This document shows positions 53,173-61,551 of a stretch of DNA of 64,000 bases, piece after piece (the stretch's first letter is position 1; each line of letters begins with the position of its first letter). The DNA lies in the NCBI RefSeq assembly GCF_900199705.1, contig NZ_LT904908.1:71426-135425 (forward strand). Direction: 5' to 3'. The position numbers and the translations under genes were made by a program. The notes below the pieces were generated by a model. That model had not been told where the DNA came from. It saw only the letters and a list, made by a program, of their open reading frames with translations, and searched no databases. Source of the stretch: Collinsella provencensis. GTDB lineage: Bacteria; Actinomycetota; Coriobacteriia; Coriobacteriales; Coriobacteriaceae.

Positions 53173-53904
53173 ATGCCTATGAAAATCGACCAGGCTCCGG
53201 AGTCTGTGGTTCGCCTCACCGATCGCGTGTATTATCTGCCTCATTTTGAGCCCACCGATCGCCCGATTTTGGGGTATGTGCGCGGGGATCGTTATTCCTT
53301 GGCAATTGATGCCGGTGCCTCGCCTGCACACGTTTCCAATTTTTATCGGGCTCTCGACGCAGAGGGGCTTCCGCATCCTACCTATACGGTCTTAACGCAC
53401 TGGCATTGGGACCATGCATTTGGCATGTCATGTGTAGAAGGCGCTACGGTCGCCTCTTGTGCAACAAATGAGCTGTTGGCGGAAGAAGCGCGTCTCAGTG
53501 CGATCGACGAGACGTATTGGGATGGTATGCGTCGGGAAACGCGCGGTTTTGCGGATGAATATCCGATTGGTTCGATTCCGACGATCGTGCAGTCTGACAT
53601 TCAGTTCGAGGACACGCTGACGTTCGATTTGGGTGGCGTCGAGGTTCGGTTGTTCCGTTCCGTAGCCCCGCATACCGACGATTCGGTTCTCGTCCATATT
53701 CCGCAGGAGCGTGTGGTGTTCTTGGGCGACTCGGTGTATGGCATGTGCGATGAGCAGGGCGAGCACAGCGTCGACAGGACAAAGCTCGAGGTGCTGGCTG
53801 CTACGGTACGTGGGCTTGATTGCGAATGGTTTGCGCAGGGGCACTGGGAGCCGCTCGATGCAGTTGGCATCGAAGAGGATCTCGACCCTGTTGAGGAGCA
53901 ATAG
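53173..53904 (+). CDS. Metallo-beta-lactamase-fold hydrolase
   Basis: About 243 residues from ATG 53173 (GAGGG upstream; ATG 53179 possible). The zinc motif LTHWHWDHAFGM is clear, with a further Asp in VFLGDSVYGM and a terminal His in FAQGHWEPLD. The fold hydrolyses thioesters, lactones, phosphodiesters or similar; no subfamily is identified. It lies between ackA and the convergent pta. Confidence 0.87.
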   Translation: MPMKIDQAPESVVRLTDRVYYLPHFEPTDRPILGYVRGDRYSLAIDAGASPAHVSNFYRALDAEGLPHPTYTVLTHWHWDHAFGMSCVEGATVASCATNELLAEEARLSAIDETYWDGMRRETRGFADEYPIGSIPTIVQSDIQFEDTLTFDLGGVEVRLFRSVAPHTDDSVLVHIPQERVVFLGDSVYGMCDEQGEHSVDRTKLEVLAATVRGLDCEWFAQGHWEPLDAVGIEEDLDPVEEQ

Positions 53905-53964
53905 CTTCGGTATGTGAGGGGCAATAGTCCAGTACCGTACATTTGAGAGTGCTGCTTGGTAGAG

Positions 53965-54000
53965 AAACGGGTCGCACGACGTTTGACGTACGACCCGTTT
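53965..54000. terminator. Bidirectional hairpin terminator between MBL gene and pta
   Basis: AAACGGGTCG (53965-53974) and CGACCCGTTT (53991-54000) pair perfectly, with a smaller ACGTC-type hairpin inside. It lies between two convergent stop codons and can serve both. Confidence 0.75.
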
Positions 54001-54029
54001 GCATGCTCGGGATATGTGAGACCGTGAGC

Positions 54030-55010
54030 TTACTCGGCCATCTGAGCCTGAACGGCGGTGATGGCGACGACGCCCACGATGTCCTCAGCGGAGCAGCCGC
54101 GGGATAGGTCGTTCACCGGCTTGGCGATGCCCTGGAGAATCGGGCCGTAGGCCTCGGCACCGGCGAAACGCTGGACGAGCTTGTAGCCGATATTGCCAGC
54201 CTCGAGGTCGGGGAACACAAGCACGTTGGCCTTGCCGGCAACGGGAGAGCCCGGAGCCTTGAGCTGGGCAACGGACGGCACGATGGCAGCGTCGAGTTGC
54301 AGGTCGCCGTCGATGGCGAGCTCAGGGGCCTTCTCCTTGCAGAACGCGGCGGCCTCCTGGACCTTCTTGGCGACCTCGCCGCCAGCGGAACCCATGGTGG
54401 AGTAGGAGAGCAGCGCCACGTGCGGCTCGGCACCGCCCATGAACGTCTGCCAGCTGTGCGCGGAGGCGATGGCGATCTCGGACAGCTCGTCGGAGGTCGG
54501 GTTGATGTTCAGGCCGCAGTCGGCGAAGATGAGCGTGCCGTCGGTGCCGAACTGCTGGGTGTCAGTGCACATGATGAAGAACGCGGAGACGAGCTTGGTG
54601 CCGGGAGCGGTCTTGAGGATCTGCAGCGCGGGACGCAGCGTGTCGGCGGTGGAGTGGCAGGCACCCGACACGAGGCCGTCGGCGTCGCCCATCTTGACCA
54701 TCATGGTGCCAAAGTAGGTCGCATCGTTCATCTGCGCACGAGCCTGCTCGATGGTGACGCCCTTCTTGGCACGGAGCTCAGCGAACTTCTGAGCGTATTC
54801 CTCATGCTTGGGGCTGCTCTTGGGATCAATGACCGTGACGCCGGGCAGGTCGATGGTCGCGGGGTCGCCCAGCACGACGAGGTTCGCGAGATCTTCTTCG
54901 ACGATGATCTTAGCCGCATCGATGGTGCGCTGGTCTTCGCCTTCGGGCAAAACGACGGTTTTCTTGTTGACCTTTGCCGCGGCCTTCATACGGTTCAGGA
55001 AATCGCTCAT
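54030..55010 (-). CDS. pta: Phosphate acetyltransferase
   Basis: A 326-residue short-form Pta converting acetyl-CoA to acetyl phosphate. VVLPEGEDQRTIDAAKII, DGLVSGACHSTADTLRPALQ, FIMCTDTQQFGTDGTLIFAD, VALLSYSTMGSAGG and VLVFPDLEAGNIGYKLVQR are typical. ATG 55010 follows AAGGAG; the frame stays open upstream but with no site. With AckA it gives acetate and ATP, the expected fermentative route. Confidence 0.96.
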   Translation of the reverse strand: MSDFLNRMKAAAKVNKKTVVLPEGEDQRTIDAAKIIVEEDLANLVVLGDPATIDLPGVTVIDPKSSPKHEEYAQKFAELRAKKGVTIEQARAQMNDATYFGTMMVKMGDADGLVSGACHSTADTLRPALQILKTAPGTKLVSAFFIMCTDTQQFGTDGTLIFADCGLNINPTSDELSEIAIASAHSWQTFMGGAEPHVALLSYSTMGSAGGEVAKKVQEAAAFCKEKAPELAIDGDLQLDAAIVPSVAQLKAPGSPVAGKANVLVFPDLEAGNIGYKLVQRFAGAEAYGPILQGIAKPVNDLSRGCSAEDIVGVVAITAVQAQMAE

Positions 55011-55189
55011 GACGCTCCTTGTAGAAACGGGTCCATCTGCGCTTGGTCGTGATGGGCTTTTGGTATGACGGGGCAATTATATTCCTCTGTGGCTATAATC
55101 GAAGGGATGAAAAGACGATGTGTGGTTGTGACGGCCGCCGCCCATCGAACGAGAGCAAGGGGCCGCCGCAGTCTGCAAGGAGCAATATC

Positions 55190-56392
55190 ATGCAGATCAA
55201 CTCTGGTCTTCCGGCTGATTTTAATCCGAGTTCCTACGACATGATCGTCGTAGGCGCTGGTTACGCGGGTGCGGTGTGCGCTCGTCGCCTTGCCGAGACC
55301 TCCGGTTTCCGTGTTGCCGTGCTCGAACGCCGCAACCATATCGGTGGCAATGCCTACGACTATTACGACGAGGCGGGCGTTCTGGTCCATCAGTACGGTC
55401 CGCACATTTATCACACGTTTAACGAGCGCGTCCACTCGTTCCTCTCGCGTTTTACCGAGTGGACCGACTATCAACACAAGGTGCTTGCAAACGTGCATGG
55501 ACAGCTTATGCCCGTGCCGTTCAACCATAAGAGCCTGTTGCTCGCCTTTGGCGAGGAGCGCGGAGAGCAGCTTTTCTCCAAATTGGTGGAGACCTTTGGT
55601 AGGGACGTCAAGGTACCCATCTTGGAGCTGCGCAAGAAGAACGATCCTGATCTTGCCGAGATCGCTGATTACGTGTACGAGAACGTGTTCCTGCATTACA
55701 CCATGAAGCAGTGGGGCCAGACCCCCGACCAAATCGACCCGTCGGTGACGGCGCGCGTGCCGATTTTCGTGGGCGATGACGATCGCTACTTCCCGCAGGC
55801 GCCGTTCCAGGGCATGCCCGAGGCGGGCTATACCGTGCTGTTCGAGAACATGCTCGATCATGATCTCATCGACGTGTATGTAGACGTTGACGCGCGTGAC
55901 ATCTTCGAGCTTGACGAGACCACCGTCAAAGTTTGCGGCAAGGTTTATGGTGGCGAGGTCGTTTATACCGGCCCGCTCGATGAGCTGTTCAACCTCGATT
56001 TGGGCGCGCTGCCGTACCGCACGCTCGACATGAAGTTCGAGACGCTCGACATGGATCAGTTCCAGCCCGTGGGTACCGTGAACTACACCGTGAGCGAGGA
56101 CTTCACCCGCATCACCGAGTTCAAGAATATGACTGGTCAGGTCGTCGAAGGCAAGACCACCATCATGAAGGAGTACAGCCACGCCTATGAGCCGGGCAGT
56201 GGCCAGACTCCGTATTACGCGATTCTGAGCTCCGACAATCGCAAGCTGTATGAGAGCTATCTCGAGCGCGTGAGCCACATCACCAATTTCCATACCGTCG
56301 GCCGTTTGGCGGAGTATCGCTATTACGACATGGATGCTGTAACCGCTTCGGCCCTGAGTCTGTCTGATGAGATTATCGCCTGTCATGCTTAG
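55190..56392 (+). CDS. glf: UDP-galactopyranose mutase
   Basis: A 400-residue flavoenzyme forming UDP-galactofuranose. The FAD-binding MIVVGAGYAGAVCARRLAE, RRNHIGGNAYDYYDEAGV and YGPHIYHTFNERV open the protein; YTMKQWGQTPDQIDPSV, RVPIFVGDDDRYF and VYTGPLDELFNLDLGALPYR are further Glf marks. ATG 55190 follows AAGGAG. It overlaps the next glycosyltransferase, suggesting galactofuranose is added to a surface glycan. Confidence 0.96.
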   Translation: MQINSGLPADFNPSSYDMIVVGAGYAGAVCARRLAETSGFRVAVLERRNHIGGNAYDYYDEAGVLVHQYGPHIYHTFNERVHSFLSRFTEWTDYQHKVLANVHGQLMPVPFNHKSLLLAFGEERGEQLFSKLVETFGRDVKVPILELRKKNDPDLAEIADYVYENVFLHYTMKQWGQTPDQIDPSVTARVPIFVGDDDRYFPQAPFQGMPEAGYTVLFENMLDHDLIDVYVDVDARDIFELDETTVKVCGKVYGGEVVYTGPLDELFNLDLGALPYRTLDMKFETLDMDQFQPVGTVNYTVSEDFTRITEFKNMTGQVVEGKTTIMKEYSHAYEPGSGQTPYYAILSSDNRKLYESYLERVSHITNFHTVGRLAEYRYYDMDAVTASALSLSDEIIACHA

Positions 56393-57512
56393 TTCAGATT
56401 CTGCCGCGCCCGTGCGCGATCTTGAGCGCGAGCGCGCCGAATTCCCTGTTGAGACGCTGTCTGTTACGCCGGCGGGGAAGAGCCATAAAATTGTGACGTT
56501 CGGTATTCCGAGCTACAACGCCGCAAAGGACATGGATCATTGCATCACGTCCATCCTCGAGGGATCCAAGTTCGCTCCCGACGTGGAGATTATCATCGTC
56601 GACGATGGCTCCAAGGACGAAACGGCGCAGAAGGCCGAGGAGTGGGTCGCACGGTATCCGGGCATTATCCGTGCCGTTCATCAGGTGAATGGCGGCCATG
56701 GTATCGCCGTGCGTGCTGGACTGCGTGAGGCATGCGGCACCTATTACAAGGTTGTCGACTCGGATGACTGGCTTGACGCCGATGCGCTTTCGACCATGCT
56801 CACCATCTTGCGCGGGTTTGAGGAGCGCGACCAGCGCGTCGACTTGTTCATCTCGAACTACGTCTATGAGAAGGTGTTTGAGGGGACGCACAACACGGTG
56901 AGCTACCGTATGGCGCTTCCGCGTAAAAAGATCTTCACGTGGGACCAGATCGGTCGTTTCCGTCCCGATCAAAATCTGCTTATGCATTCGCTGTGTTACC
57001 GCACGGATGTGTTGCGCTCGCATGAGCTTCCGCTACCGCCGCATACCTTCTATGTGGATAACATCTATGCGTATGTGCCGCTGCCCAACTGCAAAACGCT
57101 GTACTACGCCGATATCGACCTGTATCGCTATTTCATCGGGCGTGAGGGGCAGAGCGTTAACGAGAAGACCATGATTAGCCGTCTCGACCAGCAGTATCGC
57201 ATCACGCGCATCATGATGGAGGCCTATCACCTGTATGACGATGTCGAGCAGGACAAGCTTCGCTCGTATATGATGGGCTACTTCACCATGATGATGGCGA
57301 TTTGCTCGGTTATGACTAAGCTTTCCGACAAGCCGGGTATCGATGAGGAGCTCAAGAAGCTTTGGGCCGACCTCAAGGCATACGACGAAAAGATGTATCG
57401 CAAAGCGCGTCACAGCCTGATTGGCTGGGGAACGAATCTTCCTACCAAAGCGGGTGAAACGACGACGATCGGTTTGTACCGCCTGGCGAGCAAGATCTTC
57501 AAATTCAATTAG
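56385..57512 (+). CDS. Family 2 glycosyltransferase
   Basis: About 375 residues. KIVTFGIPSYNAAKDMDHC, VEIIIVDDGSKDETAQKA and YYKVVDSDDWLDADAL show the GT-A fold with its DxD-type metal site. ATG 56385 overlaps the glf stop by eight bases; ATG 56367 is an upstream alternative. With glf immediately upstream, transfer of galactofuranose or of another sugar in the same polymer is the likely role. A strong terminator follows. Confidence 0.88.
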   Translation: MLSSDSAAPVRDLERERAEFPVETLSVTPAGKSHKIVTFGIPSYNAAKDMDHCITSILEGSKFAPDVEIIIVDDGSKDETAQKAEEWVARYPGIIRAVHQVNGGHGIAVRAGLREACGTYYKVVDSDDWLDADALSTMLTILRGFEERDQRVDLFISNYVYEKVFEGTHNTVSYRMALPRKKIFTWDQIGRFRPDQNLLMHSLCYRTDVLRSHELPLPPHTFYVDNIYAYVPLPNCKTLYYADIDLYRYFIGREGQSVNEKTMISRLDQQYRITRIMMEAYHLYDDVEQDKLRSYMMGYFTMMMAICSVMTKLSDKPGIDEELKKLWADLKAYDEKMYRKARHSLIGWGTNLPTKAGETTTIGLYRLASKIFKFN

Positions 57513-57539
57513 TTTTTCAATTTGTCTTGCATGATGTTA

Positions 57540-57576
57540 CGCGCCATGAACCACTGTGGTTCATGGCGCGTTTTTT
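57540..57576 (+). terminator. Terminator after the glf-glycosyltransferase operon
   Basis: CGCGCCATGAACCA pairs perfectly with TGGTTCATGGCGCG around a 3-base loop and is followed by six T. Confidence 0.93.
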
Positions 57577-57682
57577 CAAAAATGACGGAAATGCGCAATT
57601 CTTTTCGAACATGGCGGGTACAGGCAGATTTGACACTCGTCCTACCTGCGCTTTTGCTATCAAAAATCGCTGTCTACTCGGG

Positions 57683-57718
57683 AAGACGGAGATGATTTAT
57701 GCATTTCCGTCTTTTTTT
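57683..57718 (+). terminator. Second plus-strand terminator, perhaps ending a small RNA
   Basis: AAGACGGA pairs with TCCGTCTT (57683-57712 region) and is followed by a seven-T run on the plus strand. No plus-strand gene lies between this and the terminator at 57540-57576; a perfect -35 TTGACA at 57630-57635 and TGCTAT at 57655-57660 (19-base spacer) could start a transcript of about 50 bases ending here. Confidence 0.6.
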
Positions 57719-57731
57719 GGGCATCCGGCCG

Positions 57732-59237
57732 TTACACTGCAATGCCGCCGAGAGCGACCGCTTGGTAGATGGTGATGCCGAGGGTAACAACGCCAATGCC
57801 CAGAATTACGACGGCAAGTACGCGCTCAAAAGGAGTCATGATCTTTTCGTCCCCGAATTCACGACGTGCGCGCACGTAGAAGAAGATGCCGGGAATATAG
57901 GCGATGCAGCAGAGCATGAGCTGATGCACGCCCGACATAACCACGGCGACCACGAGGAAGATGACGGCGAATGCGGCGCGCACCATGTCACTTGTGGTGA
58001 TACCAAATTTCTGGCGCGCCTCGGGTCCTTTCGATCCCTGTTCAACCATGAAAGCGGCGGCAAGGGCCCATGCGATGACGATGGACGCGGTGCACAGCGA
58101 ATAGGCAAATTGATATGCCGCCTCGGAGAACAGCATGATGATGGCAAGCAGCTGAATCATCATGCCTGTGGTGAGGAGGCACTTGGTGGGAGCTCCATAG
58201 GTGTTGAGCTCGGCAAACGTATGGGGAAGCAGGCGCATCTCTGCCATGATTTGCATTGCCTCGGAGGCAAGGATGGTATAGGAGAGCCATGCGCCAAAGA
58301 TGGAGATCACCAGACCGCCCGAGATGAAGGCGCCGCCCCACGGACCAACCGCAGCCTGGAAGATATAGGGCATCGATGGGGCGTTGAGCTGCATGAGCTC
58401 CTCACGGGTAAGGAAGCCGTAGGGGAGAATGGATGCGGCGACATAGATGATGACGAGCGCCGTGCAGCCAAGGACGGTAGCGCGCGACACGTCGGACTTG
58501 CGTTCGGCGCGGTGACCGAGCACGCTAGCGCCTTCCATACCCACGAAGACCCACATCATGACCATGAAGCAGTTGACGATTTGGTTGCCTGTGCTGCCAG
58601 GGGCGGTCTCTCCACCCAGGTTGTTGGCAAGCGTTCCCCAAAAGTCGACGGTGAACACATCAAAGCTGAACGAGAAGATCATCACGACGATGAACGCGAA
58701 GATGGGAACGAGCTTGCACACCATGACGATGGCGTTAAGGACGCTCGCCTCTTCTACGCCGCGATTGACCAGCAAGACGATGAGCCAGTTGAGCACGGAG
58801 ATGAAGACGATGCTGCCGACGGTGAGTCCGTTGGAGAACGGTGGGAAAAAGTAGCCGATTGCAGTGACGAGCATGACGCCGAACGCGACGTTGCCGATCC
58901 AGATGGAAAGCCAGTAACCCCAACCCGAGACGAAGCCCACAAACGGGCCGAAGCCTGCGTTCGCGTAAGAAACGATGCCGTCAAGGTCGGGGCGGACGAT
59001 CGAGAGGCGTCCGAATGTCGTGGCGAGTGCCATAAAGCCGATACCTGTGATGACCCAGGCGAGCATGGCGGGGCCGGGTGTCGCGGCAGCGGAGATGTCG
59101 GTCGAAAGCGCGAATACGCCCGAGCCGATTGACGAGCTGATGACGAGTGCCACGAGGCCGATCAGGTTGATGCCGGTTTTCTTAGGCGATTGCGTCGTGC
59201 GGGCATCATAGGACGGAACGGGCGTTTTGGCGGACAT
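57732..59237 (-). CDS. APC-superfamily basic amino-acid/polyamine antiporter (ArcD-like)
   Basis: A 501-residue permease with 12-13 hydrophobic segments. The first helix region LIGLVALVISSSIGSGVFAL, MLAWVITGIGFMALA, FMVMMWVFVGMEGASVLGHR and AWLSYTILASEAMQIMAEM match the arginine/ornithine and lysine antiporters of the APA family. These exchange a basic amino acid for its product (ornithine or a polyamine). No arginine deiminase genes are in the window. It ends a run of minus-strand genes with short gaps (20-78 bases). Confidence 0.88.
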   Translation of the reverse strand: MSAKTPVPSYDARTTQSPKKTGINLIGLVALVISSSIGSGVFALSTDISAAATPGPAMLAWVITGIGFMALATTFGRLSIVRPDLDGIVSYANAGFGPFVGFVSGWGYWLSIWIGNVAFGVMLVTAIGYFFPPFSNGLTVGSIVFISVLNWLIVLLVNRGVEEASVLNAIVMVCKLVPIFAFIVVMIFSFSFDVFTVDFWGTLANNLGGETAPGSTGNQIVNCFMVMMWVFVGMEGASVLGHRAERKSDVSRATVLGCTALVIIYVAASILPYGFLTREELMQLNAPSMPYIFQAAVGPWGGAFISGGLVISIFGAWLSYTILASEAMQIMAEMRLLPHTFAELNTYGAPTKCLLTTGMMIQLLAIIMLFSEAAYQFAYSLCTASIVIAWALAAAFMVEQGSKGPEARQKFGITTSDMVRAAFAVIFLVVAVVMSGVHQLMLCCIAYIPGIFFYVRARREFGDEKIMTPFERVLAVVILGIGVVTLGITIYQAVALGGIAV

Positions 59238-59315
59238 GGCGGTGCAGACCTCGTTTCATGCGGATAACAGTTCGGCGACGTAGCGTCACGATACAGAATA
59301 CGGCAAAAGCCCCGT

Positions 59316-60323
59316 CTATTCCATGCAATCTCGATGTGCGGGCAGTCCATAAAGACTCGTCGCCTCGGTGCACCCTGCGACAATCGCAGCCTCAAGCGCG
59401 CGCGTTGCCACAAGACCGATAAGGTCGAGAGGGATTGCGGCGCCTGCCTCCGCATCCAGAGCGCCCGATGCAAGTACGTAGATGGTATCGCCATCGTTGG
59501 TGGTGTGCGTGGGGCGAATGGTGTGGGCGTAGGCGTCTGCCGCCATCTGGGCGACTTTGGTCGCCTGTGCTTTGGTGAGCGCGGCGTTGGTGACGATGCA
59601 CGAAATGGTGGTGTTCGTGCGGTCAAGCGGCATGGAAAGCTGAGACGCCATGGCGATCATCGCTTCTTCCATGTCGATGATGTCGGTTCCGTCTGCGGTT
59701 GCGCGCATGCCGGCGATGGGTTTGAGCGTGGCGGGGTCGACGACGTTTCCCACGGCGTTGACGGCTGAGATGGCACCGACTTGCAGCGGACCGAGTGCGA
59801 AGGCGCGAGCACCGAGTCCGCCCTTCATGGCGCACTGAGGTCCCGCGAGCTTGCCGACCGTCGCACCTGTACCGGCGCCTACGCTGCCTTCTGCCAACGG
59901 GGAACCGGGGTCACTTCCGAGCGCCTCGCGCACCGCAGCGATGCCCGCCTGGTCGGTTGGGCGCACATCTGAGCGGCCAAAACCCAAGTCGAACAGGCAA
60001 CTGGAGCAGACGATGGGGACCTTGCCCACGCCCACGTCAAGGCCGATGTCATGTGCTTCAAGTTCGCGAATGGCACCGGACGCAGCTTCGAGTCCGTAGG
60101 CGGAACCGCCGGAAAGCATGACGGCGTGAACTTTATCAACTGTATTTTCGGGTCGCAGCAGATCCGTTTCGCGGCTTGCGGGCGCCGCACCGCGCACATC
60201 GACGCCGCCCGTGGCACCCTGTGGTGCGACGATCGCCGTGCATCCGGTGGCGGCGTCCAAGTCGGTGTAATGTCCAAAGCAAAAACCGGGGATTGCGGTG
60301 ATGGCGATAGGAGAGAGGCTCAT
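59316..60323 (-). CDS. P1-family (S58, DmpA-like) aminopeptidase/esterase
   Basis: A 335-residue self-processing hydrolase from ATG 60323 (GGAAAGG upstream). The mature N-terminal nucleophile is expected in TNTTISCIVTNAALTKAQ; other typical parts are GFCFGHYTDLDAATGCTAI near the start, VMLSGGSAYGLEAASG, EGSVGAGTGATVGKLAG and IRPTHTTNDGDTIYVL. Relatives cleave D- and beta-amino acid amides and esters. It follows Maf with a 60-base gap. Confidence 0.9.
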   Translation of the reverse strand: MSLSPIAITAIPGFCFGHYTDLDAATGCTAIVAPQGATGGVDVRGAAPASRETDLLRPENTVDKVHAVMLSGGSAYGLEAASGAIRELEAHDIGLDVGVGKVPIVCSSCLFDLGFGRSDVRPTDQAGIAAVREALGSDPGSPLAEGSVGAGTGATVGKLAGPQCAMKGGLGARAFALGPLQVGAISAVNAVGNVVDPATLKPIAGMRATADGTDIIDMEEAMIAMASQLSMPLDRTNTTISCIVTNAALTKAQATKVAQMAADAYAHTIRPTHTTNDGDTIYVLASGALDAEAGAAIPLDLIGLVATRALEAAIVAGCTEATSLYGLPAHRDCME

Positions 60324-60383
60324 GGGCTTTCCTTTCCTCAACGGATGGGTCAGATGGTTCGAAACGATTCGAGCGAGCTGTCC

Positions 60384-60950
60384 TTAAGCGGACCGTTCGT
60401 CTGTCTTCAAAGCGCGGACGACTTTGGCGATGGGCAGCCCGACGACGTTGTAAAAATCGCCGTCGATCTTTTCGATCAGTATGCGTCCGTATGTACCCTG
60501 GATACCGTAGGCGCCAGCCTTGTCCATCGGCTCACCTGTCGCGATGTAACGCTCGATTTCGCTGTCGTCCAATTCATAAAAGGCGACGTCGGTGATATCG
60601 ACAAACGAGCGAACCGAATCGTCTCGTACAATACAGACACCGGTGGCAACTTGATGTGTGCGCCCGGAAAGTTCGCGCAACATCTGGAAGGCGTCTGCCT
60701 CGTCAACGGGCTTGCCGAGCAACTTGCCATCAAGCGTGACGATGGTGTCGGCGGCGATAACCGTCTCTCCCTGTTCACGATATTCGGATGCGACCGCTTT
60801 GGCTTTGGCGCGTGCCAGCCGTTCCACCAATTCAAAGGGCCCCTCGTTCGGGAGCGCGGTCTCGTCGATGTCTGCGGGGATAACGCGCACGTCAAACCCC
60901 GCCTCGCGCATAAGATCGATGCGACGCGGGGACTGTGAGGCCAAAATCAC
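60384..60950 (-). CDS. maf: Maf-family nucleotide pyrophosphatase
   Basis: A 188-residue Maf/YhdE-type enzyme hydrolysing modified or canonical nucleoside triphosphates. ILASQSPRRIDLMREAGFD at the start, IAADTIVTLDGKLLGKP and SGRTHQVATGVCIV in the middle, and AYGIQGTYGRILIEKIDGDF near the end are the family motifs. GTG 60950 follows AAAGGA. Confidence 0.94.
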   Translation of the reverse strand: MILASQSPRRIDLMREAGFDVRVIPADIDETALPNEGPFELVERLARAKAKAVASEYREQGETVIAADTIVTLDGKLLGKPVDEADAFQMLRELSGRTHQVATGVCIVRDDSVRSFVDITDVAFYELDDSEIERYIATGEPMDKAGAYGIQGTYGRILIEKIDGDFYNVVGLPIAKVVRALKTDERSA

Positions 60951-60970
60951 GTGAGGTTCCTTTCGGCGAT

Positions 60971-61516
60971 TTACAGCTGAATGGATTCTTTAACTTTTGT
61001 GACGGCGGTTTCACCTGCGATGTCGTTGAGAATCGCCAGCGCAAAGGGGAGCGCCTGGCCCATGCCCGATGCGGTGATGATGTTGCCGTCCACAACCACG
61101 CCTCGGTCGCCCACATAGCACCCTGCGGGGAAGTTCTCTTCAAAGCCGGGGAAGCAGGTTGCCTGGTGCCCCTCAAGTAAACCGAGCTCCGCCAGGATAA
61201 ACGGGGCGGCGCAAATGGCGGCAACGTGTTTGGTGACGGCAAACTCACGCACGACATCGCACACACGCTCGTCGTCACGCAGATTGGTGGCGCCGGGTAG
61301 ACCACCGGGAAGCACCACGTAGTCGTATTCGGAAAAATCGACCTCGTTGAACAGCTGGTCGCAAATGAGCGGAATCTGCTGGGAGGTCACAACCTCGCGC
61401 GTATCCATAGTTGAGATGAGCGCTGCGTGGACGCCCCCTCGACGCAGCACGTCAACAACGGTCAGACATTCGATGGTTTCAAATCCATCTGCGGCGAGTA
61501 CGGCGACACCGGCCAT
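60971..61516 (-). CDS. DJ-1/PfpI-family protein
   Basis: A 181-residue class I glutamine-amidotransferase-like protein. VAVLAADGFETIECLTVV holds the conserved Glu, VVLPGGLPGATNLRDDE the oxyanion region and AAICAAPFILAELGLL the nucleophilic Cys (about 102). Members include deglycases, chaperones and ThiJ-like proteins; the precise role is open. ATG 61516 follows GAGAGG. Confidence 0.9.
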   Translation of the reverse strand: MAGVAVLAADGFETIECLTVVDVLRRGGVHAALISTMDTREVVTSQQIPLICDQLFNEVDFSEYDYVVLPGGLPGATNLRDDERVCDVVREFAVTKHVAAICAAPFILAELGLLEGHQATCFPGFEENFPAGCYVGDRGVVVDGNIITASGMGQALPFALAILNDIAGETAVTKVKESIQL

Positions 61517-61551
61517 GACAGGTCCTCTCTCGTGGGGTTGAATTGAGGGTG

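Noticed and set aside
55007-56386. A 459-codon minus-strand frame opposite glf
   Set aside because: Glf is certain on the plus strand and the antisense frame shows no domain.
57699-59132. A 477-codon plus-strand frame opposite the antiporter gene
   Set aside because: Asp/His/Glu-rich sequence complementary to membrane-helix codons; the minus-strand permease is unmistakable.
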